Below are positions 1-9,703 of a stretch of DNA of 64,000 nt, in pieces. The stretch covers positions 372,001 to 436,000 of the forward strand of contig NZ_JAGPYK010000001.1 of the NCBI RefSeq assembly GCF_018070045.1, written 5' to 3'. Both the position numbers and the translations under genes were made by a program. Positions within the stretch are counted from its first letter, which is position 1. Each line of letters opens with the position of its first letter. This DNA comes from Micromonospora sp. U21. GTDB taxonomy: Bacteria; Actinomycetota; Actinomycetes; Mycobacteriales; Micromonosporaceae. The notes under the pieces are model-generated. The model had not been told where the DNA came from. It searched no databases and saw only the letters and a list, made by a program, of their open reading frames with translations.

Positions 1-3000
1 GTGGGCGCCCCGGGCGCCTGGCCGCCGGCGCTCTCCAACGCGGTCGGCATGATGCTCGCCTCCAGCGCGCAGATCGCCATGTTCTGGGGTGACGACCAGC
101 TCACCTTCTACAACGACGCCTATCGCCCGACGATCGGTGGCAAGCACCCCGGCGTGCTCGGTCAACCGGCGTCGCAGCATTGGGCGGAGACCTGGGAGGT
201 GCTGGGCCCCCTGCTGGAGGGCGTACGGCGCACCGGGCGCTCCTACCGGGGCGAGGACCACCCCTTCCTGCTGGACCGGCACGGCTTCCTCGAAGAGACC
301 TACTTCGACGTCTCGTACGACCCGATCCGCGGCGCCGACGGCTCGGTCAGCGGCGTCTTCTGCATCGTCAACGAGACCACCGGCCGTGTTCTCGGCGAGC
401 GCCGGCTGCGGGCGCTGGCCGAGCTGGGCGCCGAGCTGGCCGAGGTGGGCAGCGCGGCTGAACTCGGCCGGACCGCCGCCGAGGTGCTCGGTCGGCACCG
501 GGCCGACGTACCGTTCGCGTTGATCTACCTGACCGACGACGCCGGACGGTTCACCCTGACCGGCTCCGACGGCACCGGCGGGTCCGCCGTCGACGTCGAC
601 CCCGAGGTGCTCGCCCAGGTGGCCGCCGACGGCGTGCCCGCGGCGATCGACGTGGCGGGGCTGCTCGACCCGCCGCCGGCCGACGCGGCCGACCAGGCGC
701 TCGTGCTGCCCGTCACGGCGACCAACGAGCGGGTCGGCGCGCTCGTCGTCGGTGTGGCCCGCCGGCTGCCGCTCAACGACGAGTACCGAAACTTCCTCGA
801 CCTGGTCGCCGCCCAGATCTCCCGGGCGGTGGGCAAGCAGCGGGCGTACGAGCAGGAGCGGGCCCGCGCCGCGGAGCTGGCCGCGCTGGACCGGGCGAAG
901 ACCAACTTCTTCGCCAACGTCAGCCACGAGTTCCGGACCCCGCTGACGCTGGTGCTCGGTCCGCTGGAGGACCTGCTGGCCGACCCGATGCTGCCCCCCG
1001 GCTACACCGACCGCCTCACCATGATGCACCGCAACGCGCTGCGCCTGCTCAAGCTGGTCAACACCGTGCTGGACTTCTCCCGGCTGGAGTCCGGTCGGCT
1101 GGCCGCCCGCTACCAGCCCACCGACCTGGCCGGCTACACCGCCCGGCTGGCCAGCACCTTCCGCTCGGCCACCGACCGGACCGGGCTGCGACTGGTGGTG
1201 GACTGCCCGCCACTGCCGGCGCCGGTCTTCGTCGACCGGGACATGTGGGAGAAGATCGTCCTCAATCTGCTGTCGAACGCGCTCAAGTTCACCTTCGACG
1301 GCGAGATCCGGGTCCGGGTCCGGGCCGTCGAGGGCGCCGCCCGGCTGGAGGTGACCGACACCGGCGTGGGGATCGTGCCGGCCGAACTGCCGCACGTCTT
1401 CGAGCGGTTCCACCGGGTGCCCGGGGTCCGCGCCCGCACCCACGAGGGCACCGGGATCGGCCTGGCGCTGGTCCGGGAGCTGGTCGAGATGCACGGCGGT
1501 GAGGTCGGGCTGACCAGCCGGATCGACGAGGGCAGCACGTTCACGGTGAGCATCCCGTTCGGATCGGCGCACCTGCCCGCCGACCGGGTGGCGCCATTCG
1601 CCCCCCTGTCGGCGGCCGAGCCCGACCAGGCCCGGCTCTACGTGGCGGAGACCGCGTTGTGGACCGGCGCCGAGCCGACGCCCGAGTTCGGCAGCCAGCC
1701 GGCGGAGGCCACCCCGGCCGGCCGGATCCTGGTCGTCGACGACAACGCGGACCTGCGCGAGCATGTGACCCGGTTGCTCTCCCCGACCTGGGAGGTGGTC
1801 ACCGCGAGCGATGGGCTGGTGGCCCTGCCGCTGGCCCGCGAGGGTGGGTTCGACCTGGTGCTCGCGGACGTGATGATGCCCCGGCTGGACGGGTTCGGCC
1901 TGGTCGGCGCGCTGCGCGCGGACCCGCGTACCCGGCACGTGCCGATCGTGCTGCTCTCCGCCCGTGCGGGCTCCGCGGAGGCGGTCGCCGGCCTCTCCGC
2001 CGGCGCCGACGACTACCTCACCAAGCCGTTCTCCGGGCAGGAGCTGATCGCCCGGGTCCGGGCCAACGTCGAGCTGGGCCAGCTGCGCGGGCAGATCATC
2101 CGGCGGCTCCGGGCGCTGGCCGACGCCGCCGTGGCGGTGAACACCGCCCGGTCCACCGCCGACGTGCTCCAGGTCGCCGCCCGGCACGCGCTCAACCTCG
2201 CCGAGGCCGCCCGGGTGGTGGTCACCGCGAGCGGGACCCGGTCCGAGGCGGATGCCGGGGGCGCCGCCGCAGCCGATCCGTCCTTCGTGGCCCAGCTGAC
2301 CGGCACCGCCGGCGAGCGGCTCGGCGAGTTGCGGGTCTGGCGGCCGCCCGGCGACGACGCGCGGGCCGACGAGGCCGCACTGACCCAGCTGGCCCGGCTG
2401 GTCGGGGTGCGGCTGGAGAACGCCCAGCTCTACGAGACCGAGCACCGCATCGCCACCACGTTGCAGCACAGCCTGCTGCCCCGGTCGTTGCCCCAGCTGC
2501 CCGGCGCGGTGGTGGCCAGCCGCTACCTGCCCGGCACCACCGACCTCGAGGTCGGTGGCGACTGGTACGACGTGATCGCGCTCGAGGGCGACGAGCTGGT
2601 GCTGGTCATCGGTGACGTCGTCGGCAAGGGAGTCCGGGCCGCGGCGGCGATGGGGCAGCTGCGTAACGCGCTGCGGGCGTACGTCCTGGAGGGTTTCGAT
2701 CCGGGTGAGTCGCTGACCCGGCTCAACCGGCTCGTCACGTCCACCGAGGGCCGCTCCTTCGCGACCGCGGTCTGCCTGCTGTTCAGCTCGCGTACCGGCC
2801 GGCTGCGGTACGCCAGCGCCGGGCACCCGTCCCCACTGCTGATCAGCGGCGGCGACGCGGCGTTCCTGCACGACCGTGCGCTCGGCCCACCGGTCGGCGC
2901 CATTCCCGACACGACGTACCGGGCGGTCGAGGGGGAGCTGCCCGTCGGCAGCCGGCTGCTGCTCTACACCGACGGGCTGATCGAGGACCGCCAGCTCGGC

Positions 3001-3519
3001 ATCGACGACGCGCTGGCCCAGCTGCGCATCGACGCGGCCAACCCCGGTGAGCACGTGGAGGACCTGATCGACGCGGTGGTCGAGCGGGTCGCCGGGCGGC
3101 CGCGCCGCGACGACGTGGCGGTGCTCGCCCTGGAGGCGGCCGAGCTGAACCGTTTCGCGTTGCGGCTGCCGGCGGACCCGACCCGGCTGAGCGTGCTGCG
3201 CAAGCGCCTGGAGGATTTCCTGGTCGCGCACGGGGTCGGCGAGACGGACCTCTTCGACCTGACCGTGGCGGTCTCCGAGGCCGCCGCGAACGCCATCGAG
3301 CACCCGGTCCACCCCGCCGAGCCGTTGATCAGCGTGGAGGTGGCCATCGAGGACCGCACGGTGACCGCCACGGTGCGCGACAGCGGGCGGTGGCGGGAGT
3401 CGACCGGTTCCGGGTTCCGGGGGCGCGGGCTGGCTCTGATCAAGGCGTTGGGTGACCTGTCGGTGCGGCGTACCGATGAGGGCACCGAGGTGACGCTGCG
3501 CCGGCAGTTGCAGGCCTGA
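1..3519 (+). CDS. Hybrid sensor kinase / response regulator / SpoIIE-type phosphatase (5'-partial)
   Basis: A multidomain signalling protein, 1172 residues visible. In order: PAS-like sensor (about 1-130), GAF (about 135-280), HisKA with H-box NVSHEFRTPL (phospho-His H309), HATPase (NLLSNALKF, DTGVGI, GTGIGLAL, about 415-520), receiver domain (VVDDN; phospho-acceptor D623 in LADVMMP), a second GAF (about 700-810), PP2C/SpoIIE phosphatase (EVGGDWYD, GDVVGKG, about 825-1045), and a C-terminal anti-sigma-like HATPase. The architecture suggests control of a partner-switching sigma-factor pathway, and the STAS gene beside it fits. Position 1 is a GTG, but relatives begin with an extra stretch before the 'GAPGAWPPAL'-like sequence, so the true start probably lies upstream of this window. 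No membrane segment is seen, so it is probably cytoplasmic. The input signal is unknown. Confidence 0.93.
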   Translation: MGAPGAWPPALSNAVGMMLASSAQIAMFWGDDQLTFYNDAYRPTIGGKHPGVLGQPASQHWAETWEVLGPLLEGVRRTGRSYRGEDHPFLLDRHGFLEETYFDVSYDPIRGADGSVSGVFCIVNETTGRVLGERRLRALAELGAELAEVGSAAELGRTAAEVLGRHRADVPFALIYLTDDAGRFTLTGSDGTGGSAVDVDPEVLAQVAADGVPAAIDVAGLLDPPPADAADQALVLPVTATNERVGALVVGVARRLPLNDEYRNFLDLVAAQISRAVGKQRAYEQERARAAELAALDRAKTNFFANVSHEFRTPLTLVLGPLEDLLADPMLPPGYTDRLTMMHRNALRLLKLVNTVLDFSRLESGRLAARYQPTDLAGYTARLASTFRSATDRTGLRLVVDCPPLPAPVFVDRDMWEKIVLNLLSNALKFTFDGEIRVRVRAVEGAARLEVTDTGVGIVPAELPHVFERFHRVPGVRARTHEGTGIGLALVRELVEMHGGEVGLTSRIDEGSTFTVSIPFGSAHLPADRVAPFAPLSAAEPDQARLYVAETALWTGAEPTPEFGSQPAEATPAGRILVVDDNADLREHVTRLLSPTWEVVTASDGLVALPLAREGGFDLVLADVMMPRLDGFGLVGALRADPRTRHVPIVLLSARAGSAEAVAGLSAGADDYLTKPFSGQELIARVRANVELGQLRGQIIRRLRALADAAVAVNTARSTADVLQVAARHALNLAEAARVVVTASGTRSEADAGGAAAADPSFVAQLTGTAGERLGELRVWRPPGDDARADEAALTQLARLVGVRLENAQLYETEHRIATTLQHSLLPRSLPQLPGAVVASRYLPGTTDLEVGGDWYDVIALEGDELVLVIGDVVGKGVRAAAAMGQLRNALRAYVLEGFDPGESLTRLNRLVTSTEGRSFATAVCLLFSSRTGRLRYASAGHPSPLLISGGDAAFLHDRALGPPVGAIPDTTYRAVEGELPVGSRLLLYTDGLIEDRQLGIDDALAQLRIDAANPGEHVEDLIDAVVERVAGRPRRDDVAVLALEAAELNRFALRLPADPTRLSVLRKRLEDFLVAHGVGETDLFDLTVAVSEAAANAIEHPVHPAEPLISVEVAIEDRTVTATVRDSGRWRESTGSGFRGRGLALIKALGDLSVRRTDEGTEVTLRRQLQA

Positions 3520-3580
3520 CCACGCGAGGTGGTCGCCGCGTACCGCAGGTGCCCGACGGAGGGTGCGGAGCGCGCGCCTC

Positions 3581-3895
3581 TCAGGCCGGGCTCAGCCAGC
3601 TCTGCTCGCCCAGACCGGAGATGTCCAGCACCCGACGAACCTGCCGGGACGGCAGCACGGTGAGGGTGCCGGGAAACTGCTGGGCGAGCCGGACCAGGGC
3701 GTGGATGGCGGCCGAGTCGAAGAAGGTGACCGCGCTCAGGTCGAGGGTGATCCGCTCGGCGGGCTCGCGCAGCGCGGTCTGGAGCATGGTGTCGGCCGTC
3801 GACATGTCGACCTCGCCGGCCACCACCACGTGGAGGTGGTCACCGTCGGTCTCCGCGCTGGCGGAGAAGACAGGTGGTGCTCCTCCTTGATCCAC
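3581..3895 (-). CDS. STAS-domain anti-sigma factor antagonist
   Basis: A 104-residue single STAS domain. It has the typical beta-strand 'LHVVVAGEVDMSTAD' followed by 'ITLDLSAVTFFDSAAIHALV'. The Ser in 'FFDSAAI' is the residue normally phosphorylated by an anti-sigma kinase and dephosphorylated by a PP2C/SpoIIE phosphatase. It is convergent with the hybrid kinase/phosphatase that ends 61 bp away, so the two may act in one partner-switching circuit (inference). The GTG at 3895 is the only plausible start in frame. A purine-rich AAGGAGGA lies just inside the ORF (codons 3-5), with no other in-frame start codon after it. Confidence 0.9.
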   Translation of the reverse strand: MDQGGAPPVFSASAETDGDHLHVVVAGEVDMSTADTMLQTALREPAERITLDLSAVTFFDSAAIHALVRLAQQFPGTLTVLPSRQVRRVLDISGLGEQSWLSPA

Positions 3896-3990
3896 GCAGA
3901 CACCATGGCACAGCCGACCTGGCAGGGCAACAACCGGTCCGGACCCGCCGTGGCGCGGGTCACCAGCGGGTCCGGCGATAGGCTTGGCGC

Positions 3991-4848
3991 ATGACCGTCC
4001 GTCCGCCGCTGACCCCAGGCACGCTCTCCCCGATGCGACCGGTGCCCGCCCACATTCCCCGACCGGAGTACGTGGGCAAGAAGCGCCCCCAGGAGTGGCG
4101 CGGCTCGCACGTGCAGACGCCGGAGACCATCGAGAAGATGCGGATCGCCAGCCGGCTGGCCGCCCAGGCGACCCAACTCGCCGGTGAGCACTGCAAGCCG
4201 GGCGTGACCACCGACGAGATCGACCGGGTGGTGCACGAGTTCCTCTGCGACCACGACGCGTACCCGTCGACCCTCGGCTACAAGGGCTTCCCCAAGTCCT
4301 GTTGCACCAGCCTCAACGAGGTCATCTGCCACGGCATCCCGGACTCCACCGTCCTGAAGGACGGCGACATCATCAACGTCGACGTGACCGCGTACATCGG
4401 TGGGGTGCACGGCGACACCGACGCCACCTTCTGCGTCGGCGAGGTCAGCGAGGAGGCCCGGCAGCTGGTCGAGCGGACCCACGAGGCGATGATGCGCGGC
4501 ATCCGCGCGGTCGCCCCGGGTCGGCAGATCAACGTGGTGGGCCGGGTCATCGAGTCGTACGCCAAGCGGTTCGGCTACGGCGTGGTCCGTGACTTCACCG
4601 GCCACGGCATCGGCGAGTCCTTCCACAGCGGGCTCTACGTGCCGCACTACGACAGCCCACGGCCCACCGACATCATGGAACCGGGGATGACGTTCACCAT
4701 CGAGCCGATGATCACGCTGGGCACCTACCAGTACGACATGTGGGACGACGGATGGACCGTGGTCACCAAGGACCGGAAGTGGACGGCGCAGTTCGAGCAC
4801 ACCATCGTGGTGACCGACGACGGCCACGAGATCCTGACCCTGCCGTGA
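3991..4848 (+). CDS. map: Type I methionine aminopeptidase
   Basis: Removes the initiator methionine from nascent proteins in the cytoplasm using two divalent metal ions. At 285 residues, it is the longer actinobacterial form, with a proline-rich N-terminal linker ([18 protein letters not shown]) before the pita-bread fold. The metal-binding core is visible: '[19 protein letters not shown]' supplies two Asp ligands, '[11 protein letters not shown]' the His, 'TIEPM' and 'FEHTI' the Glu ligands. The start is an ATG. The stop codon overlaps the GTG of the next gene (GTGA), so the two are probably translationally coupled. Confidence 0.96.
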   Translation: MTVRPPLTPGTLSPMRPVPAHIPRPEYVGKKRPQEWRGSHVQTPETIEKMRIASRLAAQATQLAGEHCKPGVTTDEIDRVVHEFLCDHDAYPSTLGYKGFPKSCCTSLNEVICHGIPDSTVLKDGDIINVDVTAYIGGVHGDTDATFCVGEVSEEARQLVERTHEAMMRGIRAVAPGRQINVVGRVIESYAKRFGYGVVRDFTGHGIGESFHSGLYVPHYDSPRPTDIMEPGMTFTIEPMITLGTYQYDMWDDGWTVVTKDRKWTAQFEHTIVVTDDGHEILTLP

Positions 4849-5558
4849 CCGACACCCCGGCGGCCCTGCGCGAGGCGCACCACGCGGACGTGTCCGGCGG
4901 CTGGCTGCGCCCGGCCGTCTTCGGCGCGATGGACGGGCTGGTCACCAACATCGCCCTGATCGCCGGCGTCGGCGGCGGCGGGGTCTCGCCGCGCAGCATC
5001 GTGCTGACCGGCTCCGCCGGCCTGGTGGCCGGCGCGATCTCGATGGGACTCGGCGAGTACACCAGCGTGCGCTCGGCCAACGAGCAGGTCGCCGCCGAGG
5101 TGGCCAAGGAACGGCGCGAGCTGGAGCGGCACCCCGAGGCGGAGGCCCGCGAGCTGGCCGACGCGTGGGTGGCCCGCGGCCTGCCGCGGGACCTGGCCAC
5201 CCAGGTCGCGGAAGCGGTGCGGCGCGACCCGGAGGAGGCGCTGCGGGTGCACGTCCGCGAGGAGCTGGGCGTCGACCCCGACGACCAGCCCAGCCCGTGG
5301 ACGGCCGCGATCTCCTCGTTCCTGTTCTTCTCCGTGGGCGCGCTGGTGCCGCTGCTGACGTACCTGTTCGGCGCCACCGAGCTCTGGCTGGCGCTCGCCG
5401 TCGGCGGGCTCGGTCTGTTCGCCGCCGGAGCGGTGGTGGCCCGGTTCACCAACCGGTCCTGGTGGACCAGCGGGTTGCGCCAGCTGGTACTGGGCGCCGC
5501 CGCGGCCGCCGCCACCTACCTGATCGGCTCGCTGATCGGCGTGCAGGGCGGGCTGTGA
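4845..5558 (+). CDS. VIT1/CCC1-family transporter
   Basis: A 237-residue integral membrane protein of the VIT1/CCC1 iron/manganese transporter family. '[19 protein letters not shown]' and '[19 protein letters not shown]' match the family's first two conserved membrane segments. An Asp/Glu-rich cytosolic metal-binding loop (about 80-145, with [11 protein letters not shown]) and three C-terminal hydrophobic segments follow. The start is the GTG overlapping the map stop. An upstream extension would only be readthrough of map in another frame. It ends 6 bp before the convergent gene at 5565, so no separate terminator is visible. Substrate (Fe2+ or Mn2+) cannot be told from sequence. Confidence 0.9.
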   Translation: MTDTPAALREAHHADVSGGWLRPAVFGAMDGLVTNIALIAGVGGGGVSPRSIVLTGSAGLVAGAISMGLGEYTSVRSANEQVAAEVAKERRELERHPEAEARELADAWVARGLPRDLATQVAEAVRRDPEEALRVHVREELGVDPDDQPSPWTAAISSFLFFSVGALVPLLTYLFGATELWLALAVGGLGLFAAGAVVARFTNRSWWTSGLRQLVLGAAAAAATYLIGSLIGVQGGL

Positions 5559-5564
5559 CGCCGG

Positions 5565-6302
5565 TCAGCCGGTGAGCAGCTCGTCGACCGTGCCGTCGAC
5601 CGGGCGGCCACGGGCGGTGAGCTCCTCGGCCTGCCGGGCCAGCACCAACCCCACCTCGGTCATGTCCGCGCCGGCCAGCCCGGTGCGTCGCACCGCGTCC
5701 CCCGGGTCGCGGAAGTAGGTGCGGCTCAGCAGCCCCGTCACCGTGGCTGCGGCCAGCCGTGCCTCGCCGAGCATCAGCAGCGCCTGGTCCGTCTCGTACC
5801 ACTCGGCCAACCGGGCGGCCCGGGCGTGGGCCGCGCTGCCCCGGTACCAGGCCTGCCGGGCCGCGGTGCTGAACTCCGCCGGCCGGGCCCGGGCCAGCCG
5901 ACCGAGGTGCTCGTCGCGCAGCGTCGGCAGCCAGCCGGTCGGGTCGTGCAGCGCCCGGGTGGTGACGTACCGGTCCGCCGTCAGCGGCCACAGGGGGGAG
6001 AGCACCCGGGCCTGCCCGAGGTAGTCCTCGGCGGCGGCCACGGTCAGGTCGACCAGCACGCCGTCCACCCGCCGAGTCGCCGGTGGCGGGCCGGTGCCGG
6101 GTCGGTAGGTGACCACCAGTATTCCCACCTCGCGGTCCCCGCCGCCGTCGTCGTCGCCGTGCGCCAGCGGCCCGTGCACCGCGACCGCGAGCACGTCGGC
6201 CGGGAAACGCCGCCGGACCGCCTCGGCGACCTGCTCCGCCACCGTCCACCGTCGATCGTCGCGGCCCCGGTCGACACCGGTCTGTTCGCCCCTCGCGCTC
6301 AC
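5565..6302 (-). CDS. Nucleotidyltransferase-fold protein
   Basis: A 245-residue protein whose first half resembles the MNT/antibiotic nucleotidyltransferase fold. 'VAVHGPLAHG' is followed by 'DREVGILVV', giving a DxE metal-binding pair in place of the commoner DxD. The C-terminal half ('AARQAWYRGSAAHARAARLAEWYETDQALLMLGEARLAA') is helical, like the substrate-binding or HEPN-like half of such proteins. The GTG at 6302 was chosen because the longer reading frame upstream is compositionally poor and runs into the next gene. No substrate can be assigned, and a toxin-antitoxin role is possible but unsupported because no partner gene is adjacent. Confidence 0.7.
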   Translation of the reverse strand: MSARGEQTGVDRGRDDRRWTVAEQVAEAVRRRFPADVLAVAVHGPLAHGDDDGGGDREVGILVVTYRPGTGPPPATRRVDGVLVDLTVAAAEDYLGQARVLSPLWPLTADRYVTTRALHDPTGWLPTLRDEHLGRLARARPAEFSTAARQAWYRGSAAHARAARLAEWYETDQALLMLGEARLAAATVTGLLSRTYFRDPGDAVRRTGLAGADMTEVGLVLARQAEELTARGRPVDGTVDELLTG

Positions 6303-6336
6303 CGAGCCACCTCTCGCCTCGCGACTGAGCGCCAGC

Positions 6337-6837
6337 CTAGCCAGCCCGTGGCGGGTCAGCCGGCGCGCCGCGCCCGGTCGGCACCAGCCGGAAGATGCGA
6401 ATCTCCCGGCCGCCGGCCCGCTGCACATACGTGCGGTACGCCGGCCACTCGGTCACCAGGAGCTGCCACAGCCGGTCCCGTTCCGCGCCGGTGGCCGGCT
6501 CGGCCCGTACCGGCACCCGGCGGCCCTTCACGTCCACCTCGGCGGCCGGCTCGGCGAGCAGGTTCATCGCCCAGCCGGGCTGGTGGGTCTGCCCCCAGTT
6601 GGAGCCGATCACCACGTACGCGTCACCGTCGGGCACGTAGAGCAGGGGATTGCTGCGCGGCTTGCCGGAGCGGCGGCCGGTCGTGGTGATCACCAGGGAC
6701 GGGATCAGGCCGAGCGCGACCACCCGGCCCCGGGTGAGCCGGCCGACGATCCGGTCGGCGGGCACCAGGAGGCGGGCGGCGGCACCGAACCAGCGGTGGT
6801 GACCGACTCGACGGGTGAGGGTTCCCAGCACTGACAC
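6337..6837 (-). CDS. Deazaflavin (F420)-dependent nitroreductase-family protein
   Basis: A 166-residue protein of the DUF385/Ddn-like deazaflavin-dependent nitroreductase family, recognised by 'ITTTGRRSGKPRSNPLLYV', 'YVVIGSNWGQTHQPGWAMNLLAEP', and the C-terminal 'WPAYRTYVQRAGGREIRIFRL' motif. Family members bind coenzyme F420 and reduce quinones or nitro compounds, or protect against oxidative stress. The start at GTG 6837 gives the usual length and the typical short N-terminal 'hydrophobic VGHHRWFGAAARLLVPADRIVGRLTRG' helix. Same strand as the upstream ABC permease but separated by 64 bp, so co-transcription is uncertain. Confidence 0.9.
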   Translation of the reverse strand: MSVLGTLTRRVGHHRWFGAAARLLVPADRIVGRLTRGRVVALGLIPSLVITTTGRRSGKPRSNPLLYVPDGDAYVVIGSNWGQTHQPGWAMNLLAEPAAEVDVKGRRVPVRAEPATGAERDRLWQLLVTEWPAYRTYVQRAGGREIRIFRLVPTGRGAPADPPRAG

Positions 6838-6901
6838 GCCGACAGTCTGGCGGCTGCCGCGTCCCGGCGGCACCCCCCGAACGCCCGCCGGAGCGCCCCG
6901 G

Positions 6902-9703
6902 TCAGTCCAGCCGCCGCTCGATCGGCAGCCGGGCGCGGGTGAACAGGCCCGCACCGAGCATCGCCACCACCGGCACCAGCACCAGGACGCCGAGCGCCGG
7001 CCACGGCACCAGGAACGGGTACGGCTCGCGCACCGGCCAGGCGGTGGCGTACTGCCGGTTGACCGAGAGCAGCACGATCGCGGAGGTGCCCAGCCCGGCG
7101 ACGATGCCGAGCACCGAGCCGAGGCCGGCGATGATCCCGGCCTGGCAGATCGCCAGCAGCCGGCGTACCGCGGGGGCCGCACCGACCGCCGCGAGGGTGG
7201 ACAGCTCGGCGCGCCCCTCGGCGGCGGCGAGCGCGGTGGCTATCCCGGCCGCGCCCACCGTGATCAGCCCGGCCGCCGCCGCGAGCAACAGGAGCAGCGG
7301 TGAGTTGTCGCGTGGCGCGGCCCCCTGCTCCACGCTCAACGAGAATGTCCCGAAGGACTGCAGGGCGGTGGCGAAGCGCTCCTGCCGGTGCACGTCCGGC
7401 GGGCTCGGGCTGCCTATCACCCAGCCGCTCGGGGACCAGCTCAGGCCGAGGTGCCGGGCCGCGGGCGGGGACAGCAGCAGGCTCGGCTGGCCGACCGCCG
7501 CGCTCAGCGCGTACGCGGGCAGTTCACCGGTGGTGACGATCGTCTTGTCCGACTTGCTCTCCACCCGGTTGACCCGCACGGTCACCCGGCCGTCGTGCAG
7601 ATAGCGTCGGTCGGTCACCACCGCGCCCCCGGCGCGCAGCACCGCGGTGGCGGCGGCGGTCTCCGCCGAACCCGCGCCGGTGAGGAGGGGCAGTGCGCTG
7701 CCGTCGTCCACCAGCGTCCGCACGTAGCTGCCGTAGTAGACCTCGGCCGGGACCACACAGCGCGGGTCCGCCCGGGCCTGCCGACGCTCTCCCTCCGAGA
7801 GGCTGTCCCCGGGTCGCCAGGGGCAGGCCCGCTCCGGTGGCAGCTCCGGTTCGACAAAGCAGTAGCCGCCGGGGGTGGCCGGTGGTTTGCAGGCCGCGGC
7901 GTGCAGTGGGGCCACCGCCTCGGCATTCAGCTGCGCGCGGGCCGCCGTGGTGACCTGGGCCAGCGTGGGCGCGGGGTCCCGGGTCGGCTCGGACGGGCTG
8001 ACCAGCACGTGACCGGTCGGCAGCATCGGCTGGTAGGCGCGCGCGTCGCGGGCCCCGTCGCTGGCCAGGTAGCCGCCGAGCGCGACGCTGCTGGCCACCG
8101 CCGCCATCACGGCGCAGATCGCCGGCGCGGCGGCGGCCCGGTTGCGGCTGGCGTCGCGCAGCGCGATCCGGGGCACCAGTGGCAGCACCCGGCCGAGGCG
8201 GGCGAGCGCGCCGATCAGGGTGGGCGTGCAGCAGACCAGGCCCAGCTCGCCGAGGATCAGGCCGGTCAGGATCACCGCCGGTGAGGTCTGCGTGGCCCCG
8301 AACGCCGCGAGCGCCGCCCCGCCGACCACCAGGGTCAGGCCGAGGACCAGCCACCGTGCCCGGGGCGGGGGCGGGGTGCGTCGCCCGGCGAGCCCGGCGA
8401 TGACGTCCTGCCGGGCGGCGGTCCAGGCCGGTGCGAGCGCGGCGAGCACCCCGGCCAGCACCGCGACCACACCGAGCAGGACCAGTGCCGACGGCCAGCA
8501 GCGGTACCCGCCGAAGCGGGCGCCGAAGACGTACTGCTCGACCAGCGGGCGGCCGGCGAACGCGGCGCCGACGCCGAGCAGCAGGCCGGCGGCGGCGCCC
8601 AGCACACCCAGCACCACGCCGTCGGCGAGGACGACCCGACGAAGTTGGGCGGCGTCCCCTCCCGCCACCGCGACCAGCGCGAGGTCACGTCGCCGACGGC
8701 GGACGCCGACCGCGAAGGCCGGCCCGACCAGCAACACGACCTCCAGCAGCCCGAGGCCGGCGATCAGCACGCCGGTGCTCAGGTCGGCCGCGTCGGCCGG
8801 ACCGATGAGCCCGGGCCAGCGCCGGGACGGTTCGACCGCCGGGCCGCTCGGGTGACGTGGGGTGACCAGTACGCCGCGTTCGTTGAGCCGGGACACCAGT
8901 GCCGGGTCGACGGCGCCGGGCACGTCCACCAGCCAGGTGCTGCTCGGCTCCGGATCGGTTCGGGGCATGGCAGCGGGGTGCAGCGCCACCACCGGGCCGA
9001 GATCGTCCGGGAATTCGACCACCCCGACCACGGTGTACGCCCTGGCCCCGTCGGCGGTCGCCACGGCCCCACCGAGGCGCAGGTCCAGGCGGCGGAGCGC
9101 CGCAGGGCTCACGGCGACCTCGCCGGGCTGCAGCGGCGCCCGTCCGGCCCGGAACCGCACCAGCCCCCGGGCCAACGGGTCGGTGAGGTCCAGGACCCGC
9201 CCTTCCACGTTCTCGTCGCGCTCGGGCCCGTGCACCGCCAGCGGGAGGGGTGCGCGCACCTCGGTGACCCGGCTGCCCGGGCGGAGCAGCGCGGTCACCT
9301 CGGAGGCGGTCGCCAGCCGACGGCCCGACGCGTGGTCACCGTCCCGGGGATACCAGCTGTCGCCCCACTCGTCCTGTCCGATGGGGGTGTCGGCGAGCCA
9401 GCGAAGCTCCGCGTCGGCGACACCGAGCCGGCGGTCGATCCGCTCCTGCGGGGTCAGGTCGGCCATGTCGTAGCTCGCCGCCAGGAAGGCCAGCACCAGC
9501 ACCGGCAGGGCGATCATCGCGAGCACCAGGACGGTTCGCCGAGGGGCCCGGCGCGACTCCCGCCGGGCGATCCGCAGCGCCGCCCGCCAGGAGCCGATCA
9601 GCTCGGCGAACCGACGTCGGCCCGGTGGCGCGGGTGGCGCGACCGGCGGGGCCGCCGGGACATCGGCGCGGTCGGGGGCCCGCAGCACCCGGCGGATGGT
9701 CAC
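6902..9703 (-). CDS. FtsX-like ABC transporter permease
   Basis: A 933-residue large permease of the MacB/FtsX type. After a proline-rich cytosolic start it has a transmembrane helix (VLVLAMIALPVLVLAFLAA), a long extracytoplasmic domain (about 75-300), and FtsX-type helices ('GVLIAGLGLLEVVLLVGPAFAVG', 'VVLGVLGAAAGLLLGVGAAFA', 'LVLLGVVAVLAGVLAALAP'). A second outer domain with several Cys residues follows, then three C-terminal helices. Such permeases work with a separate ATPase, often in antimicrobial resistance or lipoprotein/lipid export. Its ATG overlaps the stop of the ATPase gene (ATGA), so this is one transporter complex under the PadR regulator. Confidence 0.9.
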   Translation of the reverse strand: MTIRRVLRAPDRADVPAAPPVAPPAPPGRRRFAELIGSWRAALRIARRESRRAPRRTVLVLAMIALPVLVLAFLAASYDMADLTPQERIDRRLGVADAELRWLADTPIGQDEWGDSWYPRDGDHASGRRLATASEVTALLRPGSRVTEVRAPLPLAVHGPERDENVEGRVLDLTDPLARGLVRFRAGRAPLQPGEVAVSPAALRRLDLRLGGAVATADGARAYTVVGVVEFPDDLGPVVALHPAAMPRTDPEPSSTWLVDVPGAVDPALVSRLNERGVLVTPRHPSGPAVEPSRRWPGLIGPADAADLSTGVLIAGLGLLEVVLLVGPAFAVGVRRRRRDLALVAVAGGDAAQLRRVVLADGVVLGVLGAAAGLLLGVGAAFAGRPLVEQYVFGARFGGYRCWPSALVLLGVVAVLAGVLAALAPAWTAARQDVIAGLAGRRTPPPPRARWLVLGLTLVVGGAALAAFGATQTSPAVILTGLILGELGLVCCTPTLIGALARLGRVLPLVPRIALRDASRNRAAAAPAICAVMAAVASSVALGGYLASDGARDARAYQPMLPTGHVLVSPSEPTRDPAPTLAQVTTAARAQLNAEAVAPLHAAACKPPATPGGYCFVEPELPPERACPWRPGDSLSEGERRQARADPRCVVPAEVYYGSYVRTLVDDGSALPLLTGAGSAETAAATAVLRAGGAVVTDRRYLHDGRVTVRVNRVESKSDKTIVTTGELPAYALSAAVGQPSLLLSPPAARHLGLSWSPSGWVIGSPSPPDVHRQERFATALQSFGTFSLSVEQGAAPRDNSPLLLLLAAAAGLITVGAAGIATALAAAEGRAELSTLAAVGAAPAVRRLLAICQAGIIAGLGSVLGIVAGLGTSAIVLLSVNRQYATAWPVREPYPFLVPWPALGVLVLVPVVAMLGAGLFTRARLPIERRLD

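Noticed and set aside
3876..3888. An internal AAGGAGGA near the start of the STAS gene as evidence for a later start.
   Set aside because: No in-frame start codon follows within a usable distance, so the GTG at 3895 is kept.
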